Source: Pohlia nutans (Eukaryota; Streptophyta; Bryopsida; Bryales; Mniaceae). Taken from it: a DNA stretch of 64,000 nt. The notes under the pieces are model-generated. The model saw nothing but the letters and a program-made list of their open reading frames with translations. It did not search any database and was not told the origin of the DNA. The stretch lies in NCBI GenBank assembly GCA_022496805.1, contig CM040106.1:2418001-2482000 (forward strand). Direction: 5' to 3'. The position numbers and the translations under genes are program-made. This document shows positions 21,592 to 32,853 of this stretch, in pieces; within the stretch, counting starts at the first letter, position 1; every line of letters starts with the position of its first letter.

Positions 21592-22910
21592 GTGTTCAAA
21601 GTAAAATCCGTTGGCCAGAGCGAGGATGCCCCTAAGATCCCCTTGCTACACGTGGACGACAACGAGTTTCATGTATGGTTGCATATTCAAGACAGTTGGT
21701 TGAAGAGCCATCTTCTGGATTGTTTTGGCAAATACCCTTCATTTAAGACAAACTTTGGGGAGGGGACACTGTATGCAATCTCAAGTGATCTTGCCGTCAT
21801 ATGTACAAATAAGAAGGCTGGTCCCTTCACGCACGCTGATTTTCAGCCATTGTACGGATTGGGGGGGTCCAAGATACTTGACCTTGCAAAGAGGGTAAAA
21901 TCCAAAAAAATCTCTCTGAAGTCAAGTTAGGCAATGTACCACAAAGCTTTGATGGAGAGCTTGAAAGATGCAACGTCTCATGTGAAAGAGATCTGATTGC
22001 TGAAGAACGAGCTGATGTTTTTGAATGACATCATCCTCTCCCAAGCAAGGAGCCAATTCACGTACCATACAAGGATGAGGAGTACGACAAGCTTGCTCAG
22101 ATTCTCAAAATGATGGAAGCGGATCCAAATTTGTGGCATAGTCGACTGATTAGAACTGATGTTAGAAAACACTTTTTCTATGCCCGTGGACAAAAAGTTA
22201 ACAAGGCCACTGACCGAGAGGATTGCCCACAGCTACTGAAGGATATTTGGGCTGCCCATGAAGGTGCTACGGTGGATGTGACGGTCAGTGAGAGCCGTGA
22301 GGATTTGTTGTCTGAAGACTACCTCCTTAGACATTTGGCAAAGGGTATAGGAACGATTCGCAACGTCCTTTACGATGTGGACATAAAATCATGGAGAGGG
22401 CATGAGGGGAAAGTTGTTATAGTCTGTCCCTTCGTTGATAGAGAGGGATTTGAACCTTTGGATGTGGAATCTCCGTATCTAAACACGTTGCTTAGCACCA
22501 TGGAAAGCAGAGAGGGCAATTCTTGCGTGGCCCATAACCTAGGAGTTTTCATCGCAAACGAGGAGGGATTCCTTAATATCCACAACTACTTGACTTGACG
22601 AGCAAAACATCAAGGGTTACTTGTGCATGATGTTGTGTCCGTTATCTATCTGTGTGCAACCAATGAGAAATCTTGAGTTTCTGCTATACACAAGATTTAA
22701 GCACTACTTTGGTGATCGAGTTCCATTTCCAATGACGAGTGTAATTATTGCCAAGGACTTCCCGGATTCAAGCCGTTAGTTCCTTGACCTAGATAAGGTT
22801 GATTTGAATATTGAAGCCATAGCACACGCTTTGGGAGGTGTCTTCAATAATACAACAGTCCTCATAAACATCGGTGGAGGACCTACAGTCACACATCAAC
22901 ATTATATTCA
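21592..22910 (+). pseudogene. Decayed element gene, C-terminal part, function unknown
   Basis: Two main open stretches: 21,592-21,930 (LLHVDDNEFHVWLHIQDSWL, FGEGTLYAISSDLAVIC, GGSKILDLAKR) and 22,110-22,598 (ADPNLWHSRLIRTDVRKHFF, KVVIVCPFVDREGFEPLDVE, CVAHNLGVFIANEEGF). A further frame to about 22,790 reads GYLCMMLCPLSICVQPMRNL and FPMTSVIIAKDFPDSS. Codon-like sequence with stops between segments shows a decayed gene that follows the ParB-like segment in the same direction. A methyltransferase fold is possible from the strand pattern, but I see no DPPY-type motif, so I leave the function open. Confidence 0.35.
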
Positions 22911-23199
22911 TTAAATTGAGAGTATACTCTAAAAATGAGAGTTCTGATGTGTCACAATATCCATGAAATTGATTCGAATATGCAATTGAAATAGAGTGAA
23001 AAAGTTAATTTGCAAGAGAATTATGGTACAGGCCACAGAAATGTAACGTAATATATATTTATTTATAGAAACAACATAGATCAGTAGACAATTTTTAAGA
23101 TATTATTGCTTTACATTATCAGTAGGAGCTACAGTAAAATAGCATTTTGGTACAAAATACACAACTAAACTACAGTTCTGTACATCACTACAGGATACC
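22911..23199. other. Gap between the two convergent decayed genes
   Basis: AT-rich with no motif recognised. It separates the plus-strand and minus-strand element genes at their 3' ends. Confidence 0.4.
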
Positions 23200-24240
23200 T
23201 TCAAACATATGATCTACTCTTGAGCTCTGCTAATGCCTTCAAAATCTGAAGACCTCGACTATTCTTGTACTGCCGCATAATCTGTCTCCTCTATGTCTTA
23301 GTAAGTCTGTATAGTAATCACAAATAGAATGCCTAGCGGAATCATGAATGTGATCGACTCTTAAGTTCAGCTAATGCGTTCAACATCTCAGGACCACGAC
23401 TATAGCCGGTATCCTTCGAAGATCGTTGTTGCGCAATCTCTTGCATTTGGAGCTTCAACTACCTTCGCTCCTACGCATCCCAAATAAGATCGGAGCTCCT
23501 TCTGGGCAGAAATCCGTCGTGTGATTGAGTCTGTCGAAGACCCTCATTCAATAAAAGGTGCCATGTACGCAAGGGTGCACGAGGAGGCACATCAACATGG
23601 GCTAGGGTAGTGGAGGCGGGTCTGTTGATTGCCCGTTAGGTTTTGTAGATTGCCGGTTAGGTTTTGAAGATGTCCGAGGGCGTGGCAACGACAGAAACTT
23701 CAAAGGGGAAGATGCGCTACAGGGTATAGGATTCACAGCTCCGGAGTCAGATACAATCGTTTTCAACTTGGATGCTCCACCCGCAGACTACATCCAAGTA
23801 ACATATGTATGAGTATATGTTAATATCTCATCACAATAAGAGCATGAGATACAACAAATGAATGAGTAGTTAACTTCACGCGTACCTCTATCATAATGAG
23901 ATCCTCTTTCATCTCAGAATCATCCTAAAGCTTCCTCTGAGGCGGTCCAACAACATTTGATCGGTTATTCGGCGAAGAAGTCAAGGTTCGTGATTTCAAT
24001 GGTGAAGGCGAACTCACAGGTCGTGGTCTTTTACCACCGTTGGGGGGGCTATCTACAACACCATCATTGATTGGCTTGATGGAAAAGTCCATTGTTGATT
24101 GCACAGTAGCTGCAGAGTACATGATATACCCCAATCCACTCTGCAAAATTGCGTATTGTCCGTAGTCAAAAATTGAATCAGCAGAAGCAGCGCAACGGTA
24201 ATCAAAATCATTGTCCATATCCAAAAAAGAACGCAACACC
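23200..24240 (-). pseudogene. C-terminal tail exons of the minus-strand element gene
   Basis: An acceptor-like ATTCAG precedes codons from about 24,240 reading VLRSFLDMDNDFDYRCAASA, YAILQSGLGYIMYSAATVQS and a Pro/Ser/Lys-rich run, closed by a stop near 23,925. Further on, a short coding-like motif is present twice: NSRGLQILKALAELKSRS (near 23,213-23,265) and YSRGPEMLNALAELKSRS (near 23,349-23,405). This is a duplicated C-terminal helix. No family recognised. The intron upstream (24,241 to about 24,500) holds two worn copies of the window's palindromic motif. Confidence 0.4.
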
Positions 24241-24514
24241 TGAATACGAAGAGATTTCAGAGGAGACCTCAACAAGAATAGAGTTATTTTGCTAATGTCA
24301 AATCAGCTCCACTCGAGTTAAATGAAGCTAGATATGAATAGGCAACACAAATTACGAACAAAGTCAAATTAGCTTGACTTGAGTTAAATGGAGGCAGAAG
24401 TGAATATGAAACATACAAATCTAAACCAAGAGAGTTGTAAATGAGACAATACTCACGTATGATGCTATGATTAACACTGCAATGCAAGCAGCCAAAATAG
24501 AACTACTAAAACCA

Positions 24515-25289
24515 TCATCGACGACTTGACTGATTCGACGTTAGAGACTTCGAGTTCTCTATGGCGTTCATGAGTTCATCATATTCTTGTGTATCGGTTT
24601 CCTCAATGAGCATCCGACGCGTAATGTTATCTTCCCTGCGGAAGGACAGCAAGCCCTGACCCCGGCATTGATGCAGCCGTTGGATCCAAGGGAGGAGCTC
24701 GTCAACCAAGCATCTATCAGAAGCATGATGTTGCGACTACAACATGGGCAAAACAACATTCTCGGGTTCATTAAGGAGGTGCTTCTCATGGCTATCATCA
24801 ACTATGATGGTGTTTGAAGAACTAAACTTCAAATTCTGGGGTTCAAATAGTTTGTCCAATGGTTTGAAGAACAAGTCCTTGTTGGTTCCCTTCACTTTCA
24901 GAATTGGACAATTTATTCCGCGATCCACGATACTTAATAACATTGCAGGAGTCCTGCCCTAGTATATGCAACGGGGCCTGTAGACCCTTGAATAAGTAAT
25001 TGCAAATCAACTTCGCTGTGGTAGTCACCATGGAACTCCATACGGAGACATATGCGACAAGCGATAACTCACGAAGGAACTCAAGTCAGTGCGGACGAAC
25101 ATAGATGGCCTTGGGACCAACCGCCGCGGGTAGAACGGAAGAATGTAGATGCGAGATCTCATTGTACACTTGGTCCTTCACCATGTGTCTCCATTCCAGA
25201 CAGACACAAAGAACACCATTGAGATCCATGATGACATTGAGCCACCTACTTACCACCCTGGATAGAAACGAATGATCGACAGGCTCCAT
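24515..25289 (-). pseudogene. FCP1/NIF-type (HAD) phosphatase-like domain, decayed
   Basis: Read on the minus strand: NVIMDLNGVLCVCLEW (motif I; active enzymes have D-x-D, here D-x-N), then AIYVRPH and LEFLRELSLVAYVSVWSSMV (motif II with WSS), KDLFFKPLDKLF, and NTIIVDDSHEKHLLNEPENVV (motif III, Asp-Asp), followed by LPWIQRLHQC. This order is that of the FCP1/NLI-interacting-factor phosphatases, which remove phosphate from RNA polymerase II tails and other proteins. An in-frame TGA after VRPH and a frame change near 24,930 break it. Motif I also lacks the second Asp, so the protein may have been inactive before it decayed. It lies downstream of the methyltransferase-like and acidic segments on the same strand. 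Whether it was fused to them or separate is unknown. Confidence 0.6.
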
Positions 25290-25440
25290 TGCTGCACCTA
25301 CTTGATTCTGCGATACATTGGTCCCTTATTCAGAAGGGGGAGAGACAAATGTGCTGACAGTTAAGGACTGCACTATCACATTTTTAGACTGACCCAAGTC
25401 ATTGCAAAAAAGAATACGAAATTCCAACCGAGATCCAAAA

Positions 25441-25743
25441 TCAAACGCAGAATCGCCCAAAGAAACAAAATCGTTTGTCTTGAACAGAATGACTTACAGG
25501 CTTCTCTGATTGAGTGGTCATCGATGACGGATTAGAGGCAACGACGATGGATGGAAGTGGAATGTGGACCTCGAGGAGTGCAGCGTCAGGAATGTCTGAG
25601 TCACTCTTGTTGTCCATACGCATGGCCTCACAATCACTTGACTCAATAGGATAAGGAGATGCTAGGCGATCACGTTCAATCACGACGGCGGACTCCGGTC
25701 CTGGGACTTGATCGATAGCAGGTAGAGGCTGTGGACTACTCAC
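25441..25743 (-). pseudogene. Pro/Ser-rich acidic segment of the minus-strand element gene
   Basis: A 100-residue frame with QPLPAIDQVPGPESAVVIER and DCEAMRMDNKSDSDIPDAAL, low in complexity, with no domain recognised. It is placed between the coiled-coil segment and the phosphatase-like domain on the same strand and may be a linker exon. Its first residues cross a likely splice site, so the start is uncertain. Confidence 0.3.
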
Positions 25744-26318
25744 ATGCTTCGAGGATGCAGCAGGTGATGGATTTACGCATGCGATACTCAGAACTTTGGC
25801 AGAGCTTGCGCGATGCGAAAGTGCAATAAAAAAAAATATAAGAAGCAGCCTTATATTTCACTCTCGGTAAAAATAAGCCACATTTACAAAAAAGGAGTAG
25901 CATTTACAAAGTGTACAGCATAATTGTTTTAACAATGTTGTCATGTCCTACTTTAGATATGCACTAACAAAACTCCTATATCTTGATGCTGGGGATCCCC
26001 GTGCTACTGGAAGTGAAGTTCAAATCGAGTCGAGTTAAATGAAAACATGATCATGAAGATGAACTTGGTGGCACATCTGACGCCTCGAGTTCCATCGCAT
26101 CACCAGAAATGTCGACGTCTGATTCCAGACCTGTATTTGGTTATTCTCGGGTTATTCTCAGATTGTTCTTCCCCTTGATCCTGCTGTCCGCTGTTAGATG
26201 GTGGGGCATGTGACACACTTGAAGTCTCAGGACCAACCCTGGCAGATGGAGACTGACGAGTGGCAGCTCCACTGTCGGAGGAGTTCGCCGGGCAATTTGA
26301 AATTAGGAGTTGTCCGCC

Positions 26319-26957
26319 CTAACCATGCGCCGGATCGAGCATTTGCAACGGTTTGGGGCCAACTTCTGCAACCAATGTCCTTACCATGCTAGGGATCTTC
26401 TCAATTATTGTGTTCCACTTGTGCATTCGCTCCCTTTCGAGCTGTTCCCTTTCGAGCATATCCATCATACGCTGGTTCTGACGCTCCTTCATCTGGATCA
26501 TTTTGTCTGAAGGGCGTTCGAATAGTGCACTAGCAAGCTCAATAGCTGGCTCTTCCTTCCGTTTCTTCTTTCCAGGTTTGGAAATGGGAGAGGGATCTGG
26601 CATTGACGAATCAGACGACATGTGAGTGTCTTCACTCACATTTGGCTGCAAACATGATCCATGACCGGTACGGGGCGTGATAGGATTTTGTGATGCTGGC
26701 GGGTCCATGTCTTCATCTTCATTGGAATCATCAAGTTTAATGGGCCTAGAGATGTGTGCGCCATGGTTGCCTTGATAAGACTGTCGTGGCCTCTTTTCCT
26801 TGCCGGATGAGGAGGCTTCCTTGTCATCTACCTTTGGATGTATTATCTCATCAATAATGTATCCGGCTTGGAAATCCCTCCGGTCCAAGTTTAAGACCTT
26901 CTCAGATAGGTCTGAGAAGGCATTATTCTTGCTGCTAGAGCCGATGATGTATTTCAT
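26319..26957 (-). pseudogene. Acidic, Lys-rich coiled-coil segment of the minus-strand element gene
   Basis: A 212-residue open frame. The exon start is well marked: AATCCAG lies directly before ATGAAATAC at 26,957, a good 3' splice site. The N-terminal 60 residues are mixed, the middle is acidic (DDSNEDEDMDPPASQ), a KKKRKEE basic cluster follows, and residues 145-185 form a charged helix (MKERQNQRMMDMLEREQLER). The end is VGPKPLQMLDPAHG. No catalytic motif. The shape fits a nuclear, oligomerising linker. The intron before it (26,958 to about 27,285) contains four copies of the palindromic motif. Confidence 0.45.
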
Positions 26958-27041
26958 CTGGATTATGAAAACAACACTACATTAGGAAATAGTGAATTGA
27001 AGAACAAAAGTCATAATGAGATCTCATTCACTCCTTGGACA

Positions 27042-27269
27042 GTTAAACTCGAATCGAGTTGAAAGGATGTACACTACACAATCAATCAAATGACTTGAAC
27101 TCTACTCTTGTTGAAAAATCCTAAACGTACAGTAATACGGGATCCATTTAACTCGACTCGAGTTGAATCACGCCACTGTCAGTGAAGCAGGTAGTGTTTA
27201 ACTCGACTCGAGTTTAATCATTAATCAAGATGTAGAAACAAAAACTGTTTAACTCGACTCGAGTTGAAT
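27042..27269. repeat. Palindromic motif cluster A (4 copies, intronic)
   Basis: Copies at 27,042-27,065, 27,146-27,168, 27,196-27,218 and 27,247-27,269. Each has half-site TTCAACTCGA or TTTAACTCGA, one centre base (A or C) and a reverse-complement half. All lie in one intron of the minus-strand gene, the last about 15 bp past its 5' splice region. Confidence 0.9.
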
Positions 27270-27279
27270 GAAGGGGTTC

Positions 27280-28197
27280 GGTGAGCACCCAGGTAGCACA
27301 TAAAAGTTTGCCACCATCAAACACTGTGAGCTCTGCGTCCCGTTCCTTGCAAAACAGGTCTAATAATTGCAGGTAGAATTCCATTTGTAGCTCCGTCTTG
27401 TAAATACGATACTCCAACTCGTTGTAACCACATGGTGTGGTGAATACCGGAGTGAATGGAGCCTTGAAATATTTTGGCAGGTGCTTGAGCCTCAGCTTCA
27501 GGCCCTTCTTGAACATAAAGATTATCTGCACATTCGTGTGTGCACGTTTCCTACTGGCGGAATGATCTTCTAGCCGCTCATATTTCGCCAGAATATAATC
27601 TGCAAACTCAAGCATGTACTTATCACCATATTCAGATGCCTGAAGGTGAGGCAAATTTTTTGCTTGTGCCTCTCTGTCACCATTGATCCATATCCACACG
27701 GGGAGATCCGTGACACAGGGACCATCGATCTCGGAAAGCACAGAGAGCACATTGTAAAAATAAGGCGAGTTATTGGACGAGCCAGCCTGTTCAAGCGCAC
27801 TAGTAAGATTTCTGAAGTCCATGATCGCTACCTTTATCCTCTGGGAGGTTGTCTTGTCCCATGCGTCTGAGTTCTATGGGGCTAGCATATCCTTGTCCAA
27901 ATTGTAGGGCCTGAAGTTTTCATTTCCCTTTGGAATCTAAAACTTCCCCTTGTTGGCGAGAAACACTTTGAAGAATTCAGATGCATAGGGAGACATATCT
28001 CCAATAGTCTTGTTCTTGTTGTAAGGAAGGTTTGCAGCGGTGAAGTATTCATCTCCCGGAGCAGATAACAAGACATTGAGTGCGGCTTTAGTAATTCTGT
28101 ATTGGGTCTTGAAACGCTTCCAGCTGTCCTTCTTGAACTCACCGCTGGAGCTGTAAAGGGCGGATTGTGGTCTCATGTTGTGTATCTGCCTCGTCAC
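27280..28197 (-). pseudogene. DNA methyltransferase-like segment, decayed
   Basis: From 28,197 the strand reads MTRQIHNMRPQSALYS, SWKRFKTQYRITKAALNVLL, then after a stop near 27,940 the frame 27,822-27,285 gives VLSEIDGPCVTDLPVWIWIN, NVQIIFMFKKGLKLRLKHLP, ELEYRIYKTELQMEFYLQLL and DLFCKERDAELTVFDGGKLL. The last two stretches match the end of beta-class DNA N4/N6 methyltransferases, where a 'K-P-x-x-L...L-I...G-D-x-V-L-D-x-F-x-G-x-G' run forms the cofactor site (here T-V-F-D-G-G-K). No intact DPPY motif is seen. The rest of the 27,214 frame (LHSTRVELNS) is translated palindrome, so the exon ends near 27,285. Function is inferred from motif order and is uncertain. Confidence 0.4.
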
Positions 28198-28329
28198 AAT
28201 TGTCTTCCTCTTGCATCACTCCAGCCTGTCCTTGGCGCTGTAACAATTCAGGTGCACACCGGTGATCTTCTTCATTGTCACTTTAGGGTATGACTCCTTC
28301 CTTTTGGAGCAAGTGCTCGGCAAACCTCT

Positions 28330-28643
28330 TTAGTTAAGCTTTGTTAAGGTTCCTCAACCACTTGAAGAACTCGCGGGTCATAACACCATCCCTCTCCGGA
28401 TTCCAACTGCTCAATTCCCTAAACTTCTTCCCCAAATCAGGATCCATTAGTTCCCTTGGGAGTGAGTGGAAATGAGTTCGCTCCATAGGCTGTACACCTC
28501 CTCGGACGCGGTGATGATCTTAAGGTCATTGTGAATAGCCAGATCATGCTCTTTGGCTTCTTCCCGCTCAATGCTTTCTGGGCCTTCTTGATGTCGATCA
28601 GTGCAAAGCGGAGTTTCACCGCGTCTATGAATTCCTGTGACAT
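28330..28643 (-). pseudogene. Small exon remnant of the minus-strand element gene
   Basis: A clear 3' splice site, TGTCACAG before GAATTCATAGACGCG near 28,640, opens a frame EFIDAVKLRFALIDIKKAQK, then after a frame change DLKIITASEEVYSLWSELIS, then stops. Charged helices, no domain recognised. The intron before it carries two palindromic motif copies. Confidence 0.4.
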
Positions 28644-28671
28644 TCAAATACACGAATGCTTGGTTGAATGA

Positions 28672-28807
28672 AACAACTCGACTTGAGTTGAACAATTATG
28701 TGATGTGTCTGCGTATCCCCAGCATTACGGATTCATTCTAGAAAATGACATAAAAAGATCTTACGACCAACAGACATGGTACACATTCAACTCGAATTGA
28801 GTTGAAC
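28672..28807. repeat. Palindromic motif cluster B (2 copies, intronic)
   Basis: Copies at 28,672-28,693 and 28,785-28,807. Each has one arm with TCGA changed to TTGA, the expected CpG decay. Confidence 0.9.
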
Positions 28808-28819
28808 TGCATGATTACA

Positions 28820-29589
28820 TTGTACTTATCTGCTGTTTCTATTTGCATCTTGGTCCTGCGTAAAGGTAAGGCCCTACCAACCTCTGTAGCCTCCTTTGCA
28901 GGTGTGGGGCATTTCAGGCTTTTCGACACCGCACGAGCGCCTATAATGTTTGTGGCCCATGTTCGCTTGAAACTCTGGAAATGGTTGACCCTCTTATAGT
29001 AGGCCAAAATTTTCCGCAGGATCTACTTGTCGTCATTCCACACGATGAAGCATTCTCACTTCTCAAATTTCTCTATGACCTTCTCACTTATGTTAGGCTT
29101 GGTTCTCACAAGCTTTGATGCTTCCAGGTTGTGCTGGCCGTTGATCATATAAAATTGACTATTCTTAATTTCCTCCCAACTGCTTGGTTTCCATGTTTGG
29201 TCCTTCGGAATTGCGCAGAGTGTATGTTTTTTATCCTTGTCCGGCATCTCGACAAGGAAGTACATTACTTGGTCCACCTTTCTCTACTCTAAACTACGAA
29301 CACTCAGCTCTACTGGTGGAATCAGAAGCTGATCGATGGAAATCTCGTACGACTTATCGATCCCGAATATATACGAGTCAGTGCATTGCGACCAATAGTT
29401 CTCGTACACCTCTATAGAGGTTTTGTAGTCAATCTTCTTCTTGTCGTAATCACCAAGAATTTCAGACAAAGCTGATTCCATGTTGGCATTTTTGTGGTGA
29501 GATGTCTCCCCTTCGTCTGCTAAAAGGGACTTCTGAGTGTCGACAGCTTTCAAGTTTCTAGGGGTAGCAGATTGCCTGGTGATCTGCAA
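28820..29589 (-). pseudogene. ParB-like segment (NGQH motif), decayed
   Basis: Read on the minus strand: SYIFGIDKSYEISIDQLLIP, PVELSVRSLE, a stop, KVDQVMYFLVEMPDKDKKHT, then NSQFYMINGQHNLEASKLV, FIVWNDD, LAYYKRVNHFQSFKRTWATN and CPTPAKEATEVG. The sequence 'I-x-I-x-x-L...R-x-L...K-V-x-x-x...Y-x-I-N-G-Q-H-x-x-x-A' follows the ParB/sulfiredoxin pattern (R-P...K-V...Y-x-I-x-G-x-H-R-x-x-A). In bacteria and phages such domains occur fused to adenine methyltransferases; a methyltransferase-like segment follows here. Stops in FEK*ECF and DDK*IL and a break at 29,284 make this a pseudogene. ParB assignment is by motif only and needs a profile search. Confidence 0.5.
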
Positions 29590-29687
29590 TGCCGAGGGCT
29601 TCCGTTTCCTGTTTCCATTTGTCCCAATCTCAGGGGTTTAAAAGAGCAAGGATTCTTGACTTCCACCCTAGCTACTAATCTCCTTGC

Positions 29688-30293
29688 TCAACATAATGGC
29701 TGCATCGCTTTCCTGGTGACCTCAAATTTCAGCCAATACACCTCAATAGCAGTCAGCAGATTCCTCAAACGTGGTGCTAGTACATGTGCAGGGTGCTGGT
29801 CACCGATTGGAGTCCTATACCGAAAGGTATCAGCATGAGTCTCCACATCCTTGGCGAGATTCTCGTAATCAATGTTCTTGAGGCTGCCAATTTGTGGAGA
29901 TATGTTGAAGGGGACCTTCTCCGGCTCCATGATGTACGTGAATCGGTAGTCGAGGTCAGTGCTTGGATCCTTGACGATGCATGTGACGCACACGTAGCCT
30001 CTCGGACCAGCGGTGATATCCATGACCTCCTCGTATAGGGAGACCGGTAGAGTGGGCTCATGATTTTTGTACTTGTTGTTAAGTTCGAGCTTCTCTGCGG
30101 TGGGACCCAAAATAAGGCTCCACCACTCCACATTCTCTGGGTCCTGAAACTCCGAGCACTCGCCATATATGACCTCATTGCCAAATTCTTCTCCATCAAC
30201 CTCCGGCGTTACGTACCGCTTGAAGAAGGCAACGAAGCCGAGCTTGTTGGTTCTCTGCGTCTGAACCCACGTAGACTGAGTATAAGATTTCAT
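29688..30293 (-). pseudogene. First coding segment of the minus-strand element gene
   Basis: A 201-residue open frame, the longest of this gene, starting MKSYTQSTWVQTQRTNKLGF. It includes FGNEVIYGECSEFQDPENVE and WWSLILGPTAEKLELNNKYK, then ITAGPRGYVCVTCIVKDPST. It ends in a stop after AMQPLC, while related codons (LVARVEVKNPCSFKPLR) follow in the same frame, so the stop is probably a mutation. The pattern suggests a beta-rich domain; a BAH-like fold is possible but I cannot support it. The upstream 900 bp carry the palindromic array, so this segment sits where the array would act if it is regulatory. Confidence 0.45.
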
Positions 30294-30325
30294 CTCTATA
30301 GGTTTTGTTGAATATAATCCTTGGA

Positions 30326-31169
30326 TTTCAACTTAAATCGAGTTTAATATGTTTGTAACTACTCTATATATGTTCTGGTCACAAGTATGTGTGAAAAATA
30401 CTGTCGAGTAAATCATTAACTCGCATGGTGTGAATTGGTAGGGAAGGGTCATATAACGGTGTATTCAAGTCGAATCGAGTTGATTTTACTTTCGTGGTTT
30501 ACTATTGCTGTATATTTCTCTCATTTGTACTAGAAATCCTAATAGAAGACTAAGCCATCAAAGGACTAACTAATTTAAGTCGAATCGAATTGAATTGTCT
30601 GATGATTAGTTTTCATATGTGTTTGATTGAAGAAATTCTCACTTGTGGCATTTTTGTTGTATTCAACTCGAATCGAGTTGAATGTTTCCGAGAATATAAC
30701 TGTTATTATCTTTGCTTGTATAAGATTTCCTGCTGCTCTTGATAAATTTTGTATATGTTGGTTGATCTTAGCAATATATTCAACTCGACTCGAGTTGAAT
30801 GGTATTATTCTAATGGATGTGTACAAGCAATTCTACTCGGATCGAGTTGAATTTTGTGAACGTACTTAGTTTATTGTTTCAATTTCTTTGTTGAAGCAGG
30901 AAATTCAACTCGAATCAAGTTGAATTGTTCTATCTACCTGTGGACCTCTTCGTATTTCAACTCTTATCGTATGATTTATATCGAAATCATTGTCACCGGT
31001 TCTCAAAATGGATTCAATTCGTATCGAGTTGAATGTACTCGGTATGTTATTGAGGCTATTGAGCTATACATTCAGCTCAAGTCGAGTTGAATTTGAGATG
31101 CTTATAGAGGTTTTTAGGTCAACCTCGAGTTGAATTGATGTCGAGTTGAATAGTTCTCGAGTTGAATTT
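30326..31169. repeat. Palindromic motif cluster C (9 copies plus half-sites), upstream of the minus-strand gene
   Basis: Two-armed copies at 30,326, 30,463, 30,573, 30,661, 30,778, 30,830, 30,903, 31,012 and 31,070, each about 23 bp including flanking A/T. Three half-site copies (CTCGAGTTGAAT) follow at 31,118-31,169. 30,661 (centre A) and 30,778 (centre C) are perfect. Spacing is 50-140 bp and irregular. Confidence 0.95.
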
Positions 31170-32786
31170 ACAGTTTGTTGTATTTCTGTTTTACTACAAA
31201 TTTACAAGTTTTTAGAGTTCAGAAAAAAAAAATGACAATCATATTGTAATGTTGTAGCTACATTCACATTGCAAATGTATATATTTCATGCAATGAAACT
31301 TATAATGTCAAAACAAATTCGCCATATGTTTCACGATACAAAACAATGAAAACACAATGCCATACACCAAATTGTAATGCATGATAGAACTCACCCATGA
31401 TAATGTGCGGGGTTCTTTGCTAAGCTTGAAGAAATTATCAAGCGATGTGCACGATTACGGATAGATTGAGCCCCTTCCTAGCACCTGTACATGTGAAAAT
31501 CCACAAGTGTCAATGCCCACAATTCTAAAACTGACCTACTTTGATTCAAAAACCCTAATTGGAATTCCAAACCAAAACTTCCTTCATTCAATTTCATGCT
31601 TTCATAACATTGGCACTACAGATCTAATCGAGTCCTAATCTGTATGGTTTTGAGTGCTTGGATTTCACAATTTGGACGCACTAGATTAATATGCAAATTG
31701 CCTTTCCAAATTCAAGTTCAATCGTGTGTATTCAATTCTTGATTTTGAATGTGCTTCTTGTAATACTCATTTTGAGTTGGCAGGGTTCAGTAGAATGGTG
31801 CAATTTCATTTGCCATTCCATACCTTAGATCTATACATGTGTTGGAATTTGAAGATTTAGAGACTTATGAACGTTACCACTCACACAAAATCTGAAATTC
31901 ATATACTCAAGATCAAGAGAATGAAAAACAGATTTAGTTCCTATACTAGATTATGGGTGTATAGAATTACCTTACGCACACAGAGCCCCTCTTTTCATCC
32001 TAAATCGCTCTAAAATGCAGCTTCAAGATCCAACTCGAAATCTCCAAATTTTGACCTTCGAACTTCAACTTCACAACTTGCCTAGCTTCCAACTTTGCTG
32101 CCCTTAACTCTAAACAACAGATAACATTAGCAAAAGGACCATGAGCAAATGAGACCTACACAATGACTAATACTATCTCAAAACTCCATGTATTCAGCAC
32201 CCTAGCAAAGCCTCCATATTCATCCAGTGCTTCATTAGCTATCAAATTGGGATTCAACTGCCCTGAGCTTTTTGAGCTAGCTAGTGCTTGGCTTCTGAGT
32301 GAGCTACCAATCCTAAGCCACCGACGTTGCATGCTGTCAACAAAAGACATTAAAGCGTTTGCGAAACCCTAAAGCCACTGAAATCGTAACACATTCCTGC
32401 TTGGGGGCGACAATGCTTAGGAGCGGCAGTGCTTGTACGCACAAGTCGATAGCCGTAAAAACCGCCTTCCGAGGTTCTCCCTGAGTCGACAATTAGGTTG
32501 CTTGGAGGGAAACAAGCAAAATGACAGAAAACATTAGAAAGCAGAAACGAGCGCCGCACATAGCATCACAGAGAAGCGAAAAATGAGATCACTAGGCAAC
32601 GAGCAAAGTGCAATGAGCAAAGAGGGAGCATCAAGCAAAGAGAGAGCAACAAGTAACTGCGATGAGCGACAATACAACGACGGGAGGCAAGAGCTGGGGA
32701 AGAGCGATGATAAGAAACAATGGAAACCCTAGCTCATTGAAAGAGACAACCTTGCGTTGTTACTGCCCGATCTGCCCGTGTACACT

Positions 32787-32853
32787 CATGCATGTGTACA
32801 TACACGTGTATATACATGTGTATACACATGTGTATATACATGTGTATATATAC
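32787..32853. repeat. TGTATACA-type microsatellite
   Basis: Alternating CATGTGTATA and CACGTGTATA units for about 65 bp, partly palindromic. Confidence 0.85.

Noticed and set aside
31970..32730. Scattered CCCTAAA and AAACCCTA words as interstitial telomere repeat
   Set aside because: Only single copies, never in tandem; such words are common in plant leaders and promoters.
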